Shown here in pieces: positions 8,119 to 18,086 of a stretch of 64,000 nt of DNA. The notes below the pieces were generated by a model that had not been told where the DNA came from, ran no database searches, and saw only the letters and a program-made list of their open reading frames with translations. Position numbers and translations under genes: made by a program. Source of the stretch: Endozoicomonas sp. G2_1 (GTDB lineage: Bacteria > Pseudomonadota > Gammaproteobacteria > Enterobacterales > Alteromonadaceae). Position 1 is the first letter of the stretch. Each line of letters begins with the position of its first letter. Location of the stretch: NCBI RefSeq assembly GCF_017744155.1, contig NZ_JAGHQT010000006.1, positions 62,001 to 126,000 on the forward strand, given 5' to 3'.

Positions 8119-9813
8119 CTATTTTGCTTGGGCTTGTTGTTGACGATTAGCAAAAGTCTTAATGAAATTCATGCCGTCTATAAGCAAAGGGAAGTCTTTA
8201 CTGGTTTCAATCGGTGCCGACAATTGTCTTGAATAACTTTGAAAGTTGCCAAGCTGGTCGACAAACACCGACTTATCTTTGTTAAATACCACAATGCCTT
8301 GTTCATTAGTATTGGCAACTACGCGGTTAACAGGTAGCGACAGCATGTTATTGCCGCTGCTGTAATCATGGGTATTGAGCTGACAATCAAGCCACGATTG
8401 CATCAAGGTTGGCATCACATCCATTTGACTGGTGAGTGTCCCTTCGGGGTTAATGTTGTGTTCAGGTAATACAATTAACGCAGACTTAGCTGACAGTCTG
8501 GTATCGGTATCTTGATTGCCAAGTGCGCTTAACCAAATAATATCTTGGTTACTGGCTGAACTAGCTTTTGCTTTTTGTTGTTGAGCTAATAGCAGGGCAT
8601 CCATAAATAGCTCTAGTTGGTAATCGCTGCTGTCATCAAAGTAGAACACGTGCAATCCCGGTGCATAACTATTGAGTTTATCGGCAAATACTAAGCTAGA
8701 GATATTGCTCAATTGTGTCTTTTTGGCAAATAAATTTTCAACCCATTCTGGCACCATAGACTTTTCTGCGTCTGAAATTACCGTTAAAGCAGTTGTTAGC
8801 TGAGCTTTCGACAATTGTTGAAACAGCACAGGTGCTTGGCTTTGGCTCAAAATGTTGTCTTGGTACAGGCTTGGTAGGCTGTAAAATAAGTTAAACCAAG
8901 CCAATTCACTATTGGCGTCGTCGATGTGACGCGTTAATACTCGATGATTCGGATGTGCCCGTTGGCTAATTTGATTTAGCTGCCGCTCAGCTAGCTGTGA
9001 CTTACTCAAGACCATAAACACTGCTCGTTCGGTATTTTCCGCCGAACATTGGTCACCAACAGCTGGGTAACTTGGCATTTTGTCGGTAAAGCTTAGCGGA
9101 CTATTACGGCGCTCAATATATGCTTCGCGATCAAATAAGCCGTATTTAGTTAACAAGGTTTTCGCAGTGGCTGGATATGAAAGCGGTAATACCGTGTCTT
9201 GGCGTAACACGTCGTAATCTAACTTAGCATCGGCCCATATATGGGTTAGATGACTGAAAAAGAAGGCAGCAACTAAACTGACAACTACATAACGGGCATA
9301 AACTGACTTTTGTAATTCATGGAGGTGTTTCCACGCGTAGTTACTAACAACTAGCTGGAAGTTTAAGATAAGAATCGATAAAACGAGGGTAACAAACCAA
9401 AAAGTTCGACTATTTTGCTCTATTTGACTATTGATCAAGTCAATAATTTGGTCACTTGAAGATGCGTTTAAGTGATAACCCAGCTTGCTGTATATGTAAG
9501 CGTCTAACACTAATAACAACAGGCCAATGGTAAAAACTACTGAGGCGCTACCTCGGATAAATCGCGTGTAAGGAAATAATATGGTGATCGGGAATACAAT
9601 TAGCATAAAGCTAATAAAGGTCAGAAACGCCATGTGGCTGAGCCAGTTAGTGACGAGGTAAACTTGTCCTAACAAGGTTTCTGGGGCGGGCTCACTAAAC
9701 AGATAAATAGTTGAAAAGCCAATGGCAGCGATAATATTGAAAAAGGTAAACCAGTGACTCCAGCTAATCAGCTTTAATAGGCGAGTACTATAGGTTTTAG
9801 AGAAAAAAGCCAT
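8119..9813 (-). CDS. yejM: YejM/PbgA-family inner-membrane protein (LPS regulation)
   Basis: About five membrane segments fill the first 190 residues (DUF3413 region: SWSHWFTFFNIIAAIGFSTIYL, SNWLSHMAFLTFISF-like stretch). A periplasmic domain of the sulfatase/alkaline-phosphatase superfamily follows. In enterobacteria this protein monitors LPS and restrains LpxC degradation through LapB. 564 residues is near the family length. It is downstream of yejL and divergent from yejK, the conserved yejK-yejL-yejM neighbourhood, which supports the call. Confidence 0.88.
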   Translation of the reverse strand: MAFFSKTYSTRLLKLISWSHWFTFFNIIAAIGFSTIYLFSEPAPETLLGQVYLVTNWLSHMAFLTFISFMLIVFPITILFPYTRFIRGSASVVFTIGLLLLVLDAYIYSKLGYHLNASSSDQIIDLINSQIEQNSRTFWFVTLVLSILILNFQLVVSNYAWKHLHELQKSVYARYVVVSLVAAFFFSHLTHIWADAKLDYDVLRQDTVLPLSYPATAKTLLTKYGLFDREAYIERRNSPLSFTDKMPSYPAVGDQCSAENTERAVFMVLSKSQLAERQLNQISQRAHPNHRVLTRHIDDANSELAWFNLFYSLPSLYQDNILSQSQAPVLFQQLSKAQLTTALTVISDAEKSMVPEWVENLFAKKTQLSNISSLVFADKLNSYAPGLHVFYFDDSSDYQLELFMDALLLAQQQKAKASSASNQDIIWLSALGNQDTDTRLSAKSALIVLPEHNINPEGTLTSQMDVMPTLMQSWLDCQLNTHDYSSGNNMLSLPVNRVVANTNEQGIVVFNKDKSVFVDQLGNFQSYSRQLSAPIETSKDFPLLIDGMNFIKTFANRQQQAQAK

Positions 9814-9928
9814 ATCTGTAATTAATTCGATAACGATTAAATGAAAAATGTCGACTTAATACCGCAATTTAGTGCGGTAAATAAGTCGTTAATCCAGCTT
9901 AAGCTGATGCCACAGAAAAAGAAAGCAA

Positions 9929-10138
9929 TTACTTGATTGATTGTTTTAGCGCGTCAGCGAAATTCTCAACCACTTTTTCTCGTTGTTTAGTAGGCATTTG
10001 GCTAATCACGTCTGTAACTGTGTTGCCAAGGCACATAAGTGCTAAATCTGGACTTGCTGACTCTTTGACGAGTACATCCATTAACTGTTCAATAATTTTT
10101 TCTACACGTTCATTGGAATACTTAGATACAATAGGCAT
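9929..10138 (-). CDS. yejL: YejL family protein (UPF0352/DUF1414)
   Basis: 69-residue all-helical cytoplasmic protein. [14 protein letters not shown] and [16 protein letters not shown] are signature stretches of the family. Its function is unknown. It sits 115 nt upstream of yejM on the same strand and is divergent from yejK, as in Enterobacteria, Vibrio and Shewanella. Confidence 0.93.
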   Translation of the reverse strand: MPIVSKYSNERVEKIIEQLMDVLVKESASPDLALMCLGNTVTDVISQMPTKQREKVVENFADALKQSIK

Positions 10139-10224
10139 TATTTTTTAACTAACTTGATGTAAAATTCGCGCTAGTCTAGCAAAACTACGTAAAATATTAC
10201 ACAAACGCGATTACCATTTTATCT

Positions 10225-11283
10225 ATGAGCTTAATAATTAACCAAATAGCACTGCATTATCTATCAAAAAAAGAAGAAACTGGCGAAATTATTCTTAAAT
10301 ACGGCCCTGAACAAATTGAGCAAACCAACAAAATCCAAAATTTTATTGATGCCTTACACCACATATACAATAGTAAAGGCAGTAAAGCGTATGGTCATTT
10401 CTCAGATATGCCTGCCGAAGGTGGCAATGCCAGTTTTGTTGATATCATGCAAAGCTATTTGGGTGAGCAACAAGGGTTTAATGAATTTAGCCAGCAAGCG
10501 GCTAACTTGTTGAAAAATGAACTTGAAAAGTACGATCTTGCCGAAACCGGCTACTTTTTATTAACTCATTACGAATTCATGGGTGGACGCTATCTACTTG
10601 CTGCCATCATTCCGATTTCAGAGCACTATTCGGTGGATGGCAACTTAAATATTCTTGCTAATCAGCATCTCGATACCGCTAAACTGCAATTGGCGGCGAG
10701 AATTGATTTGTTCGATTATCAGCAAAATGCCGATGGCAATCGTTACCTTTCATTTATCAAAGGGCGCGCAGGACGCAAGGTTTCCGACTTTTTCCTTGAT
10801 TTTTTGCATTGCCAAGAAGGCATTAACGCCAAAGAGCAAACACAAACCTTAGTACAGGCCGTTGAGGACTACGTCAGTGTTAATCAACTCGACGCCGATG
10901 AAAAACAACAAACCCGTAAAGAGTTACTCAACTACTGTAAAGAGCAAAAAGAGTCAGGCCAAGACGTTTCATTAAAAGAATTAGGCCAAGTGATCAGTGA
11001 AGATGGCAAAGGTCAGAATAATGATCAGAGCCAAGACTTTTACAGCTTCTGCCAAGACCAAGCATACGACATTGAAGAAAGCTTTCCCCATGACCAAGCC
11101 GTGGTGAATAAAGTCACCAAATATTCTGGTTATGGCAGTGGCATTAGCATCAGTTTTGAGCGCAGCCACTTTGGTCAAGATGTCGTGTATAATCAAGCCA
11201 ATGACAGTTTGACGATATATAAAGTTCCGCCCAATTTGAAAGACGAATTGTTGGCATTATTAAGTGCTGATCAGCAAGAATAA
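10225..11283 (+). CDS. yejK: Nucleoid-associated protein YejK (NdpA)
   Basis: 352-residue member of the 37-kDa nucleoid-associated family, which binds DNA and has been linked to topoisomerase IV/gyrase function in enterobacteria. Family features include NASFVDIMQSYLGEQ-type and FIKGRAGRKVSDFFLDFL stretches and the C-terminal SGISISFERSHFG. It is divergent from yejL with 86 nt between start codons. No terminator was seen before pyrC, 108 nt downstream. Confidence 0.92.
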   Translation: MSLIINQIALHYLSKKEETGEIILKYGPEQIEQTNKIQNFIDALHHIYNSKGSKAYGHFSDMPAEGGNASFVDIMQSYLGEQQGFNEFSQQAANLLKNELEKYDLAETGYFLLTHYEFMGGRYLLAAIIPISEHYSVDGNLNILANQHLDTAKLQLAARIDLFDYQQNADGNRYLSFIKGRAGRKVSDFFLDFLHCQEGINAKEQTQTLVQAVEDYVSVNQLDADEKQQTRKELLNYCKEQKESGQDVSLKELGQVISEDGKGQNNDQSQDFYSFCQDQAYDIEESFPHDQAVVNKVTKYSGYGSGISISFERSHFGQDVVYNQANDSLTIYKVPPNLKDELLALLSADQQE

Positions 11284-11391
11284 AAGCTACTTACCGTAAC
11301 GCGTTGCTTGTAATTTTAAGCTAATTCAATGAATTAGCAACAAAACAAAATAATCACAGAAAAACAAACCAAAATCAGAATAGGTAATAAA

Positions 11392-12423
11392 ATGACAACA
11401 CAATTGACCATTACCCGCCCAGATGACTGGCATGTTCACTTGCGAGATGGCGCGGCATTAACCAATACCGTTAAAGATATTAGCCGTTATTTTGGTCGCG
11501 CGATTGTCATGCCTAACTTAGTACCACCGGTAAAAAATCTTGCCGATGCCAAAGCCTATTACGATCGCATTATGGCGGCGCAGCCAAGTGGCCAATTCAC
11601 GCCACTGATGGTGTTGTACCTTACTGACAACACCACGGCACAAGACATTAAAGAAGCGAAAGCAAGTGGCTTAGTATACGCCGTTAAACTTTATCCTGCC
11701 GGCGCAACTACCAATTCGTCCTCTGGTGTTACCGATATCGACAAATTAGGCGATGTCTTTGCCGCCATGCAAGAAGTTGATATGCCACTTTTGATTCACG
11801 GCGAAGTAACCGACAGTGAGATTGATATTTTCGATCGCGAACGCATTTTTATCGACACTATTTTGCGACCGCTCGTTGCTAAATATACCGAGCTCAAGAT
11901 TGTTTTAGAGCACATTACCACTAAAGATGCGGTTGAGTTTGTTAAAAGTGCACCAGATAACATTGCGGCGACAATTACCGCGCATCATCTGCTGTTTAAT
12001 CGCAACCATATGTTAGTGGGTAACATTAAGCCACATTATTACTGTTTACCGATTTTAAAGCGCAATATTCACCAACAAGCACTGGTTGAAGCGGCGACCA
12101 GTGGTAGTGCAAAATTCTTTTTGGGAACCGACTCTGCGCCACATGCTGTTGAAGCAAAAGAGGCCGCTTGTGGCTGTGCCGGTTCATATACTGCACACGC
12201 GGCACTAGAGCTTTATGCTGAGGTTTTTGAACAAGCTAACGCATTAGATAAGCTAGAAGCCTTTGCCAGCTTAAATGGCCCTAATTTTTATGGATTAGCC
12301 GTTAATAGCGACACCGTAACCCTGGTAAAACAAGACTGGCAAGTGCCAGCGAGTTTAGCATTTGGCGACAACCAAGTGGTACCCATTCGCGCTAACGAAA
12401 CCATTGGCTGGCAAGTAAAATAA
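11392..12423 (+). CDS. pyrC: Dihydroorotase (class II PyrC)
   Basis: Zinc enzyme of de novo pyrimidine synthesis that cyclises carbamoyl-aspartate to dihydroorotate. The HxH metal motif is present in [10 protein letters not shown], the carboxylated lysine is in [14 protein letters not shown], and metal His and catalytic Asp lie in HGEVT, LEHITT and GTDSAPH. 343 residues matches the E. coli-type class II enzyme. This is the housekeeping copy; a second dihydroorotase of a different class, in a predicted Zur operon, is at 25371. Confidence 0.96.
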   Translation: MTTQLTITRPDDWHVHLRDGAALTNTVKDISRYFGRAIVMPNLVPPVKNLADAKAYYDRIMAAQPSGQFTPLMVLYLTDNTTAQDIKEAKASGLVYAVKLYPAGATTNSSSGVTDIDKLGDVFAAMQEVDMPLLIHGEVTDSEIDIFDRERIFIDTILRPLVAKYTELKIVLEHITTKDAVEFVKSAPDNIAATITAHHLLFNRNHMLVGNIKPHYYCLPILKRNIHQQALVEAATSGSAKFFLGTDSAPHAVEAKEAACGCAGSYTAHAALELYAEVFEQANALDKLEAFASLNGPNFYGLAVNSDTVTLVKQDWQVPASLAFGDNQVVPIRANETIGWQVK

Positions 12424-12488
12424 GCGATTTTTATTTTAGGTTGAGCTCCGAGCGCTAATAATTAACCATTTCAACGATAGGAAATTGA

Positions 12489-13379
12489 ATGCAACTTTTT
12501 GTTAATGATTTAACCGTAATTGATTTTTCATATTTATGCCCAACACGGGGTATTGTAGGTGAGAGCTGGATTGTCGACGTGTTACTCGACGGCAGTTTGA
12601 ACGAAATGAGTATGGTATTAGATTTTGCGGTGGTCAAAAAACAAATCAAAGCAATTATTGATGACTCTGTTGATCACAAATTACTTTTACCAACTAAGCA
12701 CAGTGATTTAACGGTTTCGGCGTCGAAACATCAAGAAGATCACCAATATGTTGATTTCAAGTCAACGCGCGGTGCTTACTATTTGCAGTCGCCATCGCAA
12801 GCCTTCGCTCATATTGATGCTGAAAGCATTACTATTGAAGCGGTGACAGCGCATTTGCAAAAAGTGATCAAGGCTCAGCTGCCTGAGAATGTTGAAGGGT
12901 TGCAGTTAACCTTGCGCGAAGAGCAAATTGATACCAGTTACTATCATTACACCCACGGATTGAAAAAGCACGACGGTAACTGCCAACGCATTGCTCATGG
13001 TCATCGCTCAAAAATTCAATTGTTTAAAGACGACGTTCGTTGCCATCAATTAGAAGCCGATTGGTGTGAGCGCTGGCGTGATATTTATATTGCCAGTGAA
13101 GACGATCGCGTCAGTTTTGACGATATTCAATTGTCAACAAATGCCAGAGCGGCACTTGAGCAAGACAACACCCAGCATCAATATTTTGCTTATCAAGCGC
13201 CGCAAGGGCAGTTTGATATCGCAGTACCGAATGCCGTATTAGACGTTGTTGATTGTGATTCAACGGTTGAATTATTAGCCGACTTTGTTGCAAGGCAGCT
13301 GAAAAAAGCCTTGCCCGATAGCAAAATTAAAGTTATTGGATACGAAGGTGTGCAAAAAGGAGCGATTGCCAGTGTTTAA
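12489..13379 (+). CDS. Two-domain 6-carboxytetrahydropterin synthase-like protein
   Basis: Two T-fold (PTPS/QueD) domains are fused in 296 residues. In the N-terminal domain the usual HGH metal motif is replaced by GIVGESW, but the second half (VLDFAVVKKQIKAIIDDSVDHKLL) is well preserved. The C-terminal domain, by contrast, keeps His/Cys/HGH spacing (THGLKKHDGNCQRIAHGHRS). Zinc binding is therefore likely in the C domain only. Members of this superfamily act in queuosine or folate/pterin chemistry; the substrate here is not known. An AGGA SD precedes the ATG. The stop overlaps the start of the M23 peptidase gene by 8 nt. Confidence 0.75.
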   Translation: MQLFVNDLTVIDFSYLCPTRGIVGESWIVDVLLDGSLNEMSMVLDFAVVKKQIKAIIDDSVDHKLLLPTKHSDLTVSASKHQEDHQYVDFKSTRGAYYLQSPSQAFAHIDAESITIEAVTAHLQKVIKAQLPENVEGLQLTLREEQIDTSYYHYTHGLKKHDGNCQRIAHGHRSKIQLFKDDVRCHQLEADWCERWRDIYIASEDDRVSFDDIQLSTNARAALEQDNTQHQYFAYQAPQGQFDIAVPNAVLDVVDCDSTVELLADFVARQLKKALPDSKIKVIGYEGVQKGAIASV

Positions 13380-14259
13380 AAGATCAAATAATGCCTCAAA
13401 CGCTAAGTCCTACAACAGCATACGTCCAGCAAAGACATTGGCGAAATTGATTAGTTTGCCGCTGATGGCATCTAGTGTGTTATTCAGTAGCTTAAGCTTT
13501 GCTAGTCTTGAGTTATCGGGTGATGTTATACAAGGTGGTTTAGTATTGGGTAAAACAACACCCAATAGTCATGTCAGCTTAAATGGCAAAACTTTACAAC
13601 TGTCTGAACAGGGCAATTTTGTTTTTGGTTTTGGCCGCGATGATAAAGAAGCAAGCAATTTGCTAGTGACCTTACCAAGCGGTGAAAAAATTGAAAAAAC
13701 ACTGACCCCTTCAACACGCGAATACAAAATTCAGCGAGTGAAGGGAATCGCCAAAAGGATTATGCAGCCGAACCCTGAACACGTTGCTCGCGCCAAAAAA
13801 GACAGTAAACAAGTGCGAGCTGCCCGTGCAGTCATTAGCGATCAGCTTGCCTTTAATCAAGGTTTTGTCGCGCCAATCAACGGTATAGTCACTGGCGTTT
13901 ACGGTAGCCAGAGATTTTACAATGGTAAACCAGGTAATCCGCATTACGGGGTTGATTATGCTGGCAAAATAGGTGATCCAGTGAAAGCGCCCGCCGATGG
14001 TGTGGTCACCTTATACGTACCAGATATGTTTTACTCTGGCGGCACTATGATTATCGACCACGGCCATGGCGTAAACTCAACTTTTTTACACTTAAGTGAT
14101 GCTTATGTAAAAGTTGGAGATAGCGTTAAACAAGGTGATGTTGTCGCGGCTGTTGGCAATAGCGGCAGAACAACAGGACCTCATCTTGACTGGCGAATTA
14201 ATTGGTTTAATACTCGCATCGATCCTGAACTGGTATTAATGCTTAAGCCGCTCAACTAA
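13372..14259 (+). CDS. M23-family metallopeptidase (secreted cell-wall hydrolase)
   Basis: Peptidoglycan endopeptidase-type protein. The zinc ligands are HYGVDYAG (His/Asp), and the catalytic/ligand HxH-type motif appears as GPHLDWR with an upstream FLHLS. An N-terminal signal peptide follows a basic stretch (SLPLMASSVLFSSLSFA), so the protein acts in the periplasm. The frame is open from a TTG at 13336, but AAGGAG at 13357-13362 lies 9 nt before GTG 13372, the better start (295 residues). Coupled to the preceding PTPS-like gene by overlap and followed by a terminator. Confidence 0.85.
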   Translation: MFKRSNNASNAKSYNSIRPAKTLAKLISLPLMASSVLFSSLSFASLELSGDVIQGGLVLGKTTPNSHVSLNGKTLQLSEQGNFVFGFGRDDKEASNLLVTLPSGEKIEKTLTPSTREYKIQRVKGIAKRIMQPNPEHVARAKKDSKQVRAARAVISDQLAFNQGFVAPINGIVTGVYGSQRFYNGKPGNPHYGVDYAGKIGDPVKAPADGVVTLYVPDMFYSGGTMIIDHGHGVNSTFLHLSDAYVKVGDSVKQGDVVAAVGNSGRTTGPHLDWRINWFNTRIDPELVLMLKPLN

Positions 14260-14294
14260 GATTACACCAATGTTACCTTTTTCGAATATATTCA

Positions 14295-14326
14295 AAGGCC
14301 AGTAACTGCATTACTGGCCTTGTTTA
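14295..14326 (+). terminator. Intrinsic terminator after the M23 peptidase gene
   Basis: A perfect 11-bp stem (14295-14305 with 14311-14321) has a 5-nt loop and is followed by TGTTTATT. It may also serve the convergent dehalogenase gene. Confidence 0.8.
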
Positions 14327-14336
14327 TTAAAGCTTA

Positions 14337-15239
14337 TTAATTAGTAAATGATGCTAGTGCAGCTTTTGCTACTTGTTCACCATATTCTTGAACAAAATGA
14401 CCCGCTTCAGCTATTTTCATTGGCTCAGGGCATCCATTAATTGTTTTTCTAAGTTGTTCCATAACGTCTTCACCAAGTACATTGTCTTTCATACCAATAG
14501 CCATAAAGCTTTTACCTTGCCAGTCGTTCTGCCAAAAGGCTCTAGCTCGATGTCCGTGTTCAATACCGTCCATATCAGGATCAACCGGCACGAGCTGCGG
14601 AAACCGTCTAACGCCAGCTTTGTAACTATTGTCTGGAAAAGGGGCATCATAAGCGACAATATCGAGTAAATTCAGCGCTGTGCCGGCATCGCTGGCGAGT
14701 AAACCGGCAACTGGAATTTCTGGCGCTACCGCACAAAATTGTCGCCAACGATAAAAACCTTCACTGGCACCATCACCGGCAGGGATCGCGGTGTTCATAA
14801 CCAACAATTGATCAAAGCGTTCTGGCATGTCCATTGGCAGCGTCAACCCTAAAATTCCGCCCCAGTCTTGGCATACCAAAGTAATCTTGGTTAAGTTGAG
14901 CTGCTCTATCAAAGCAATTAAACTGTTGCGATGAAAATCAAATGTATAGGTTTGGTCATCGACCGGTTTGTCTGAGCGGCCAAAACCAAACAAATCAGGT
15001 GCTATCACACGATGACCTGCGTCAGTGAACACCGGAATCATCTTGCGATATAAATAACTCCACGTCGGTTCACCGTGCAAACATAAAAATACCTGTTCGG
15101 CGTTTTTATCACCTTCATCTATATAAGCCATTCTCAAAGACTCATAACCCGGCAAGTCATCCGTGTAATTTGGCTGATAAGGGAAGTTTGGCAACACCGA
15201 AAATCTATGTTCAGGTGTTCGTAGCGCTTTAATAGACAT
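14337..15239 (-). CDS. Haloalkane dehalogenase (alpha/beta hydrolase)
   Basis: 300-residue alpha/beta hydrolase of the HLD-I type. The oxyanion motif is HGEPTWSYLYRKM, the nucleophile Asp is in VCQDWGG, whose adjacent Trp is a halide-stabilising residue in the family, and the catalytic His is in EAGHFVQEYG. Such enzymes hydrolyse carbon-halogen bonds to alcohols; the physiological substrate is unknown. The frame extends to 15275, but ATG 15239 is preceded by AGGAG with 5-nt spacing and begins MSIKALRTPEHRF, as in homologues. It is divergent from the thioesterase gene. Confidence 0.87.
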   Translation of the reverse strand: MSIKALRTPEHRFSVLPNFPYQPNYTDDLPGYESLRMAYIDEGDKNAEQVFLCLHGEPTWSYLYRKMIPVFTDAGHRVIAPDLFGFGRSDKPVDDQTYTFDFHRNSLIALIEQLNLTKITLVCQDWGGILGLTLPMDMPERFDQLLVMNTAIPAGDGASEGFYRWRQFCAVAPEIPVAGLLASDAGTALNLLDIVAYDAPFPDNSYKAGVRRFPQLVPVDPDMDGIEHGHRARAFWQNDWQGKSFMAIGMKDNVLGEDVMEQLRKTINGCPEPMKIAEAGHFVQEYGEQVAKAALASFTN

Positions 15240-15397
15240 GTCTGCTCCTGTAATTAGTCTTTTCATCGTAATCAAACAAGTGTTTTAATTATTATACGAC
15301 CGCTATATACTGCAAATATTTCAAGTATATAAACAATGAATTAATTAACCACTTTGCTGTTAAGTAATCGTTGGTCAACACTAAAAAGTAAATAATT

Positions 15398-15853
15398 ATG
15401 GATGAAAACATTCTCGCTCTTGCAGAACACCCAGACGCATTCGGTAAGTGTTTTACCGTGCAGGAAAGTGATATCGACGGCTTTGGCCACGTTAACAATG
15501 CAATTTATTTGAAGTGGCTTGACGCAACTGTATGGGAACACACTCGCAGTGTTGGCTTGAGTGAGCACGCTTGTATTGAATTGAACCGAGGCATGGCGGT
15601 TGCGCAACACCGTTTAGATTATCTTGCCTCGGCATACTTAGGTGATGAGATCGCAGTATTTAATTGGGTTTGTGCCAATGACGGTCGTCTGCGGGCAACT
15701 AGGGTATTTCAAATCGTCAGAATTAGCGATCAAAAGACTTTGTTGCGCGCTCAGTCAGATTATATTTGCGTAAACTTAACGTCGGGGCGGCCAAGTAAAA
15801 TGCCTGAGATCTTTCAACAGGCATATCCTGTAACCAGAGTACTATCTGAATAG
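15398..15853 (+). CDS. Acyl-CoA thioesterase, 4HBT hot-dog fold
   Basis: 151-residue hot-dog protein. ESDIDGFGHVNNAIYLKWLD is the 4-hydroxybenzoyl-CoA thioesterase/YbgC-type active-site region, with the catalytic Asp and HVNN. It probably hydrolyses acyl-CoA esters; the chain specificity is unknown. It is flanked by opposite-strand genes and so appears monocistronic. Confidence 0.87.
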   Translation: MDENILALAEHPDAFGKCFTVQESDIDGFGHVNNAIYLKWLDATVWEHTRSVGLSEHACIELNRGMAVAQHRLDYLASAYLGDEIAVFNWVCANDGRLRATRVFQIVRISDQKTLLRAQSDYICVNLTSGRPSKMPEIFQQAYPVTRVLSE

Positions 15854-15867
15854 CACTAGTGCCATAC

Positions 15868-16863
15868 CTAGTTGACTTGTGGCTTTTGCGAAAAGCGATT
15901 TAGCGGTCGGTCAATAAGGTACATTACTGCGGTGGTTGCTAACACTGCAACGAAAATTGAACTAAAGCGGTACAAATAAGCAAAGGTTGCGTCTTGTTGT
16001 TCTGGTACTAAAGTGGTGGTTAAAGGAACCGATAACGCCGCTATTGCCGAAAAGCCAATACCTGCTTGAACTAACCCCTTGCCAAATAGTTTGGCAATTG
16101 CGCCAACTGCAAGGGTATAACCGAGCCAGAACAATAAGGTGTTGCCAAACCATTTTCCCAATATTATTTGTAGCGCTAAACCTATTAAACAGCCCAAGCC
16201 CGTGCCGATAACTCTGACCTTTCCCATACCTATAGTGCCGGTAAGTGTTAGTGGTGACAAAATTATCAGTACCGAAACGAGAGCCGACAACGAGTCAAAT
16301 AAGTCCATGGTCTGAAAGACAAAAAACACCAACATTGCGATCAGCCATCCCATGGCAACTTGGCTAACCTTATCGTTAGCCGATTTTTCTGGTGGATGCG
16401 GCGGAATTTGTGGCTGTTCGCGATCGGGAAAAAAGCAATAAGCCAATGCGTAAATCGCCATCGATGCCAGCATTAGTACAAGTAAATTTACATTAAAATC
16501 GCTGATGTCAAAAAAATCATAGCTGGCGAGGTTGTATACCATAGAACTAACAACAATGCCGCCAAAACCAAACAAATGGCTCACGTGGTACATCATCGCA
16601 ATACACTTAGTTAACATACTAATGCCAACAACGATGGCAAACAGTACTGGATGTGCTTGAAACAATTCGAGAATAAATGTCGCTTCAATAGCCGCAAACA
16701 CTATTGAAAAAGTGACCATTAAGATTGCTGATATACTGCGCTTGGGCCTTGCATTGAGTACAAAAACCGGAACAATGACCGCTAAAAAACCGTAATTCCA
16801 GTCAAAAACAAGCGTTAATGCCATAGCTAACGAGCAGGCAAACCATATGCGCATGACTTTCAT
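15868..16863 (-). CDS. DUF2955/FUSC-like membrane protein (efflux partner)
   Basis: 331 residues, about ten membrane segments in two blocks separated by a hydrophilic linker at about 150-170 (DREQPQIPPHPPEKSAND). This resembles the aromatic-acid exporter (FUSC/DUF2955) group. It lies 44 nt downstream of a HlyD-type adaptor gene on the same strand, the usual pairing of a FUSC-like inner-membrane component with its periplasmic adaptor. A GAGG SD lies 8 nt before the ATG. The cargo is unknown; no outer-membrane TolC homologue is adjacent. Confidence 0.75.
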   Translation of the reverse strand: MKVMRIWFACSLAMALTLVFDWNYGFLAVIVPVFVLNARPKRSISAILMVTFSIVFAAIEATFILELFQAHPVLFAIVVGISMLTKCIAMMYHVSHLFGFGGIVVSSMVYNLASYDFFDISDFNVNLLVLMLASMAIYALAYCFFPDREQPQIPPHPPEKSANDKVSQVAMGWLIAMLVFFVFQTMDLFDSLSALVSVLIILSPLTLTGTIGMGKVRVIGTGLGCLIGLALQIILGKWFGNTLLFWLGYTLAVGAIAKLFGKGLVQAGIGFSAIAALSVPLTTTLVPEQQDATFAYLYRFSSIFVAVLATTAVMYLIDRPLNRFSQKPQVN

Positions 16864-16907
16864 CTTTGAACCTCAGTTTCAAATTTTATCATTACAGTTC
16901 ACGGAAA

Positions 16908-17993
16908 TTAGTATAAATAGTGAAACCAACTGACTAGTTTTATTTGTGCTTTTGCCATTGTTGACCAAAAACCACTCTTTTGAGGATAAATGACGACAGT
17001 GGCACGCGAGCCGATAAATAACCTTGGTGACAGCGCTTGCTCTGAAACGAAGTTAACTCTAATACGCTGCGCATCACGAACCCAACGGTTGTTTATTTCA
17101 ACACGGGCAAGATTGCCATCTGGGTTTTGTTGTACTGAGTTAATACCAAAGTCACGAGTTGCTAACGTCAGGTCGAAAACTTGTCCCGGAAAAGCATCAA
17201 ATGTTACTAGAGCTGGACTTCCCAACTTAGCCTTGCCCAGTGATTTTTCTCTAAAATCAGCAGTAACCCACATTTTATTGGTTGGGATAAAGGTTAGAAT
17301 AGGGCGATCGACTTTTGCTTTGGTACCAACCTGTACCTGTAGGTTGGTTACGATACCGTCACTTGGCGCGATGATCTCAGTGTGCGCTAAATCGAGCTTG
17401 GCTTGCGCGATGTTATTACGTGCAACTTTAACCGGCGTACTTTGCCCCTTTTCACTGCCTAATTGGCTTTCAATGACTTTTAAGTTTTGTTGCTCAGCAG
17501 TTAAGCTGGCACTAGCGACTTGCTGGCTGGCAAAAGCGTTATCAACATCCGCTTTAGCAACTAACTTTTGTTGATATAACTTACTAATGCGCTGATATTC
17601 TAGGTTTGCGTTATCAGAGGTTGCTTGTGCACGCGCAATATTGGCGATGGCGGCCGCTTTTTGTGAATAAAGGGTATTTTCTTGATCAATAGCTGATTGC
17701 AAAGACAGTTTGGCCTTTTCCAGCGCGATTTCAAATTTTCGACGCTCAACCGAGATTAACACATCACCTTTAGTCACTCGTTGGTTGTTAGCAACGTGCA
17801 CTGAAACAACATTACCGGTAATTTCAGGAGAAATTTGAACAACATAACTTTGTACCCGACCTTCACTGGTCATAGGTACGTGTAAATCTGAAATGATAAT
17901 ATAACTGAATAAACTGATAAATAGGACAATCAGTGTTGTCATCCAACGTTTAAAGGTTTTTTCTGCCGACACTGCCAAACTCGCTCTAATCAA
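16908..17993 (-). CDS. HlyD/EmrA-family membrane fusion protein
   Basis: One N-terminal membrane anchor (about 19-36, TTLIVLFISLFSYIII) is followed by a biotinyl-lipoyl half (ISPEITGNVVSVHVANNQRV), an alpha-hairpin coiled coil (about 85-190, Ala/Gln-rich) and the second lipoyl half (IIAPSDGIVTNLQVQVGTKA). It bridges an inner-membrane pump to the outer membrane. First gene of a two-gene operon with the DUF2955 protein, divergent from a LysR regulator. Reading as given it starts with TTG; a GTG at 17972 is also possible. Confidence 0.87.
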   Translation of the reverse strand: MIRASLAVSAEKTFKRWMTTLIVLFISLFSYIIISDLHVPMTSEGRVQSYVVQISPEITGNVVSVHVANNQRVTKGDVLISVERRKFEIALEKAKLSLQSAIDQENTLYSQKAAAIANIARAQATSDNANLEYQRISKLYQQKLVAKADVDNAFASQQVASASLTAEQQNLKVIESQLGSEKGQSTPVKVARNNIAQAKLDLAHTEIIAPSDGIVTNLQVQVGTKAKVDRPILTFIPTNKMWVTADFREKSLGKAKLGSPALVTFDAFPGQVFDLTLATRDFGINSVQQNPDGNLARVEINNRWVRDAQRIRVNFVSEQALSPRLFIGSRATVVIYPQKSGFWSTMAKAQIKLVSWFHYLY

Positions 17994-18086
17994 TTAAAAC
18001 AATAAACTAATTGGTGTAATTATATAAATATTGGCGCTCTTGCAGTAGAATGCTCAATAAGACATATATGCACTATTTCTAGGACA

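Noticed and set aside
7936-8232. 98-residue plus-strand frame over the tRNA-Pro gene
   Set aside because: It reads through the tRNA-Pro gene antisense and into the end of yejM; no SD or family resemblance.
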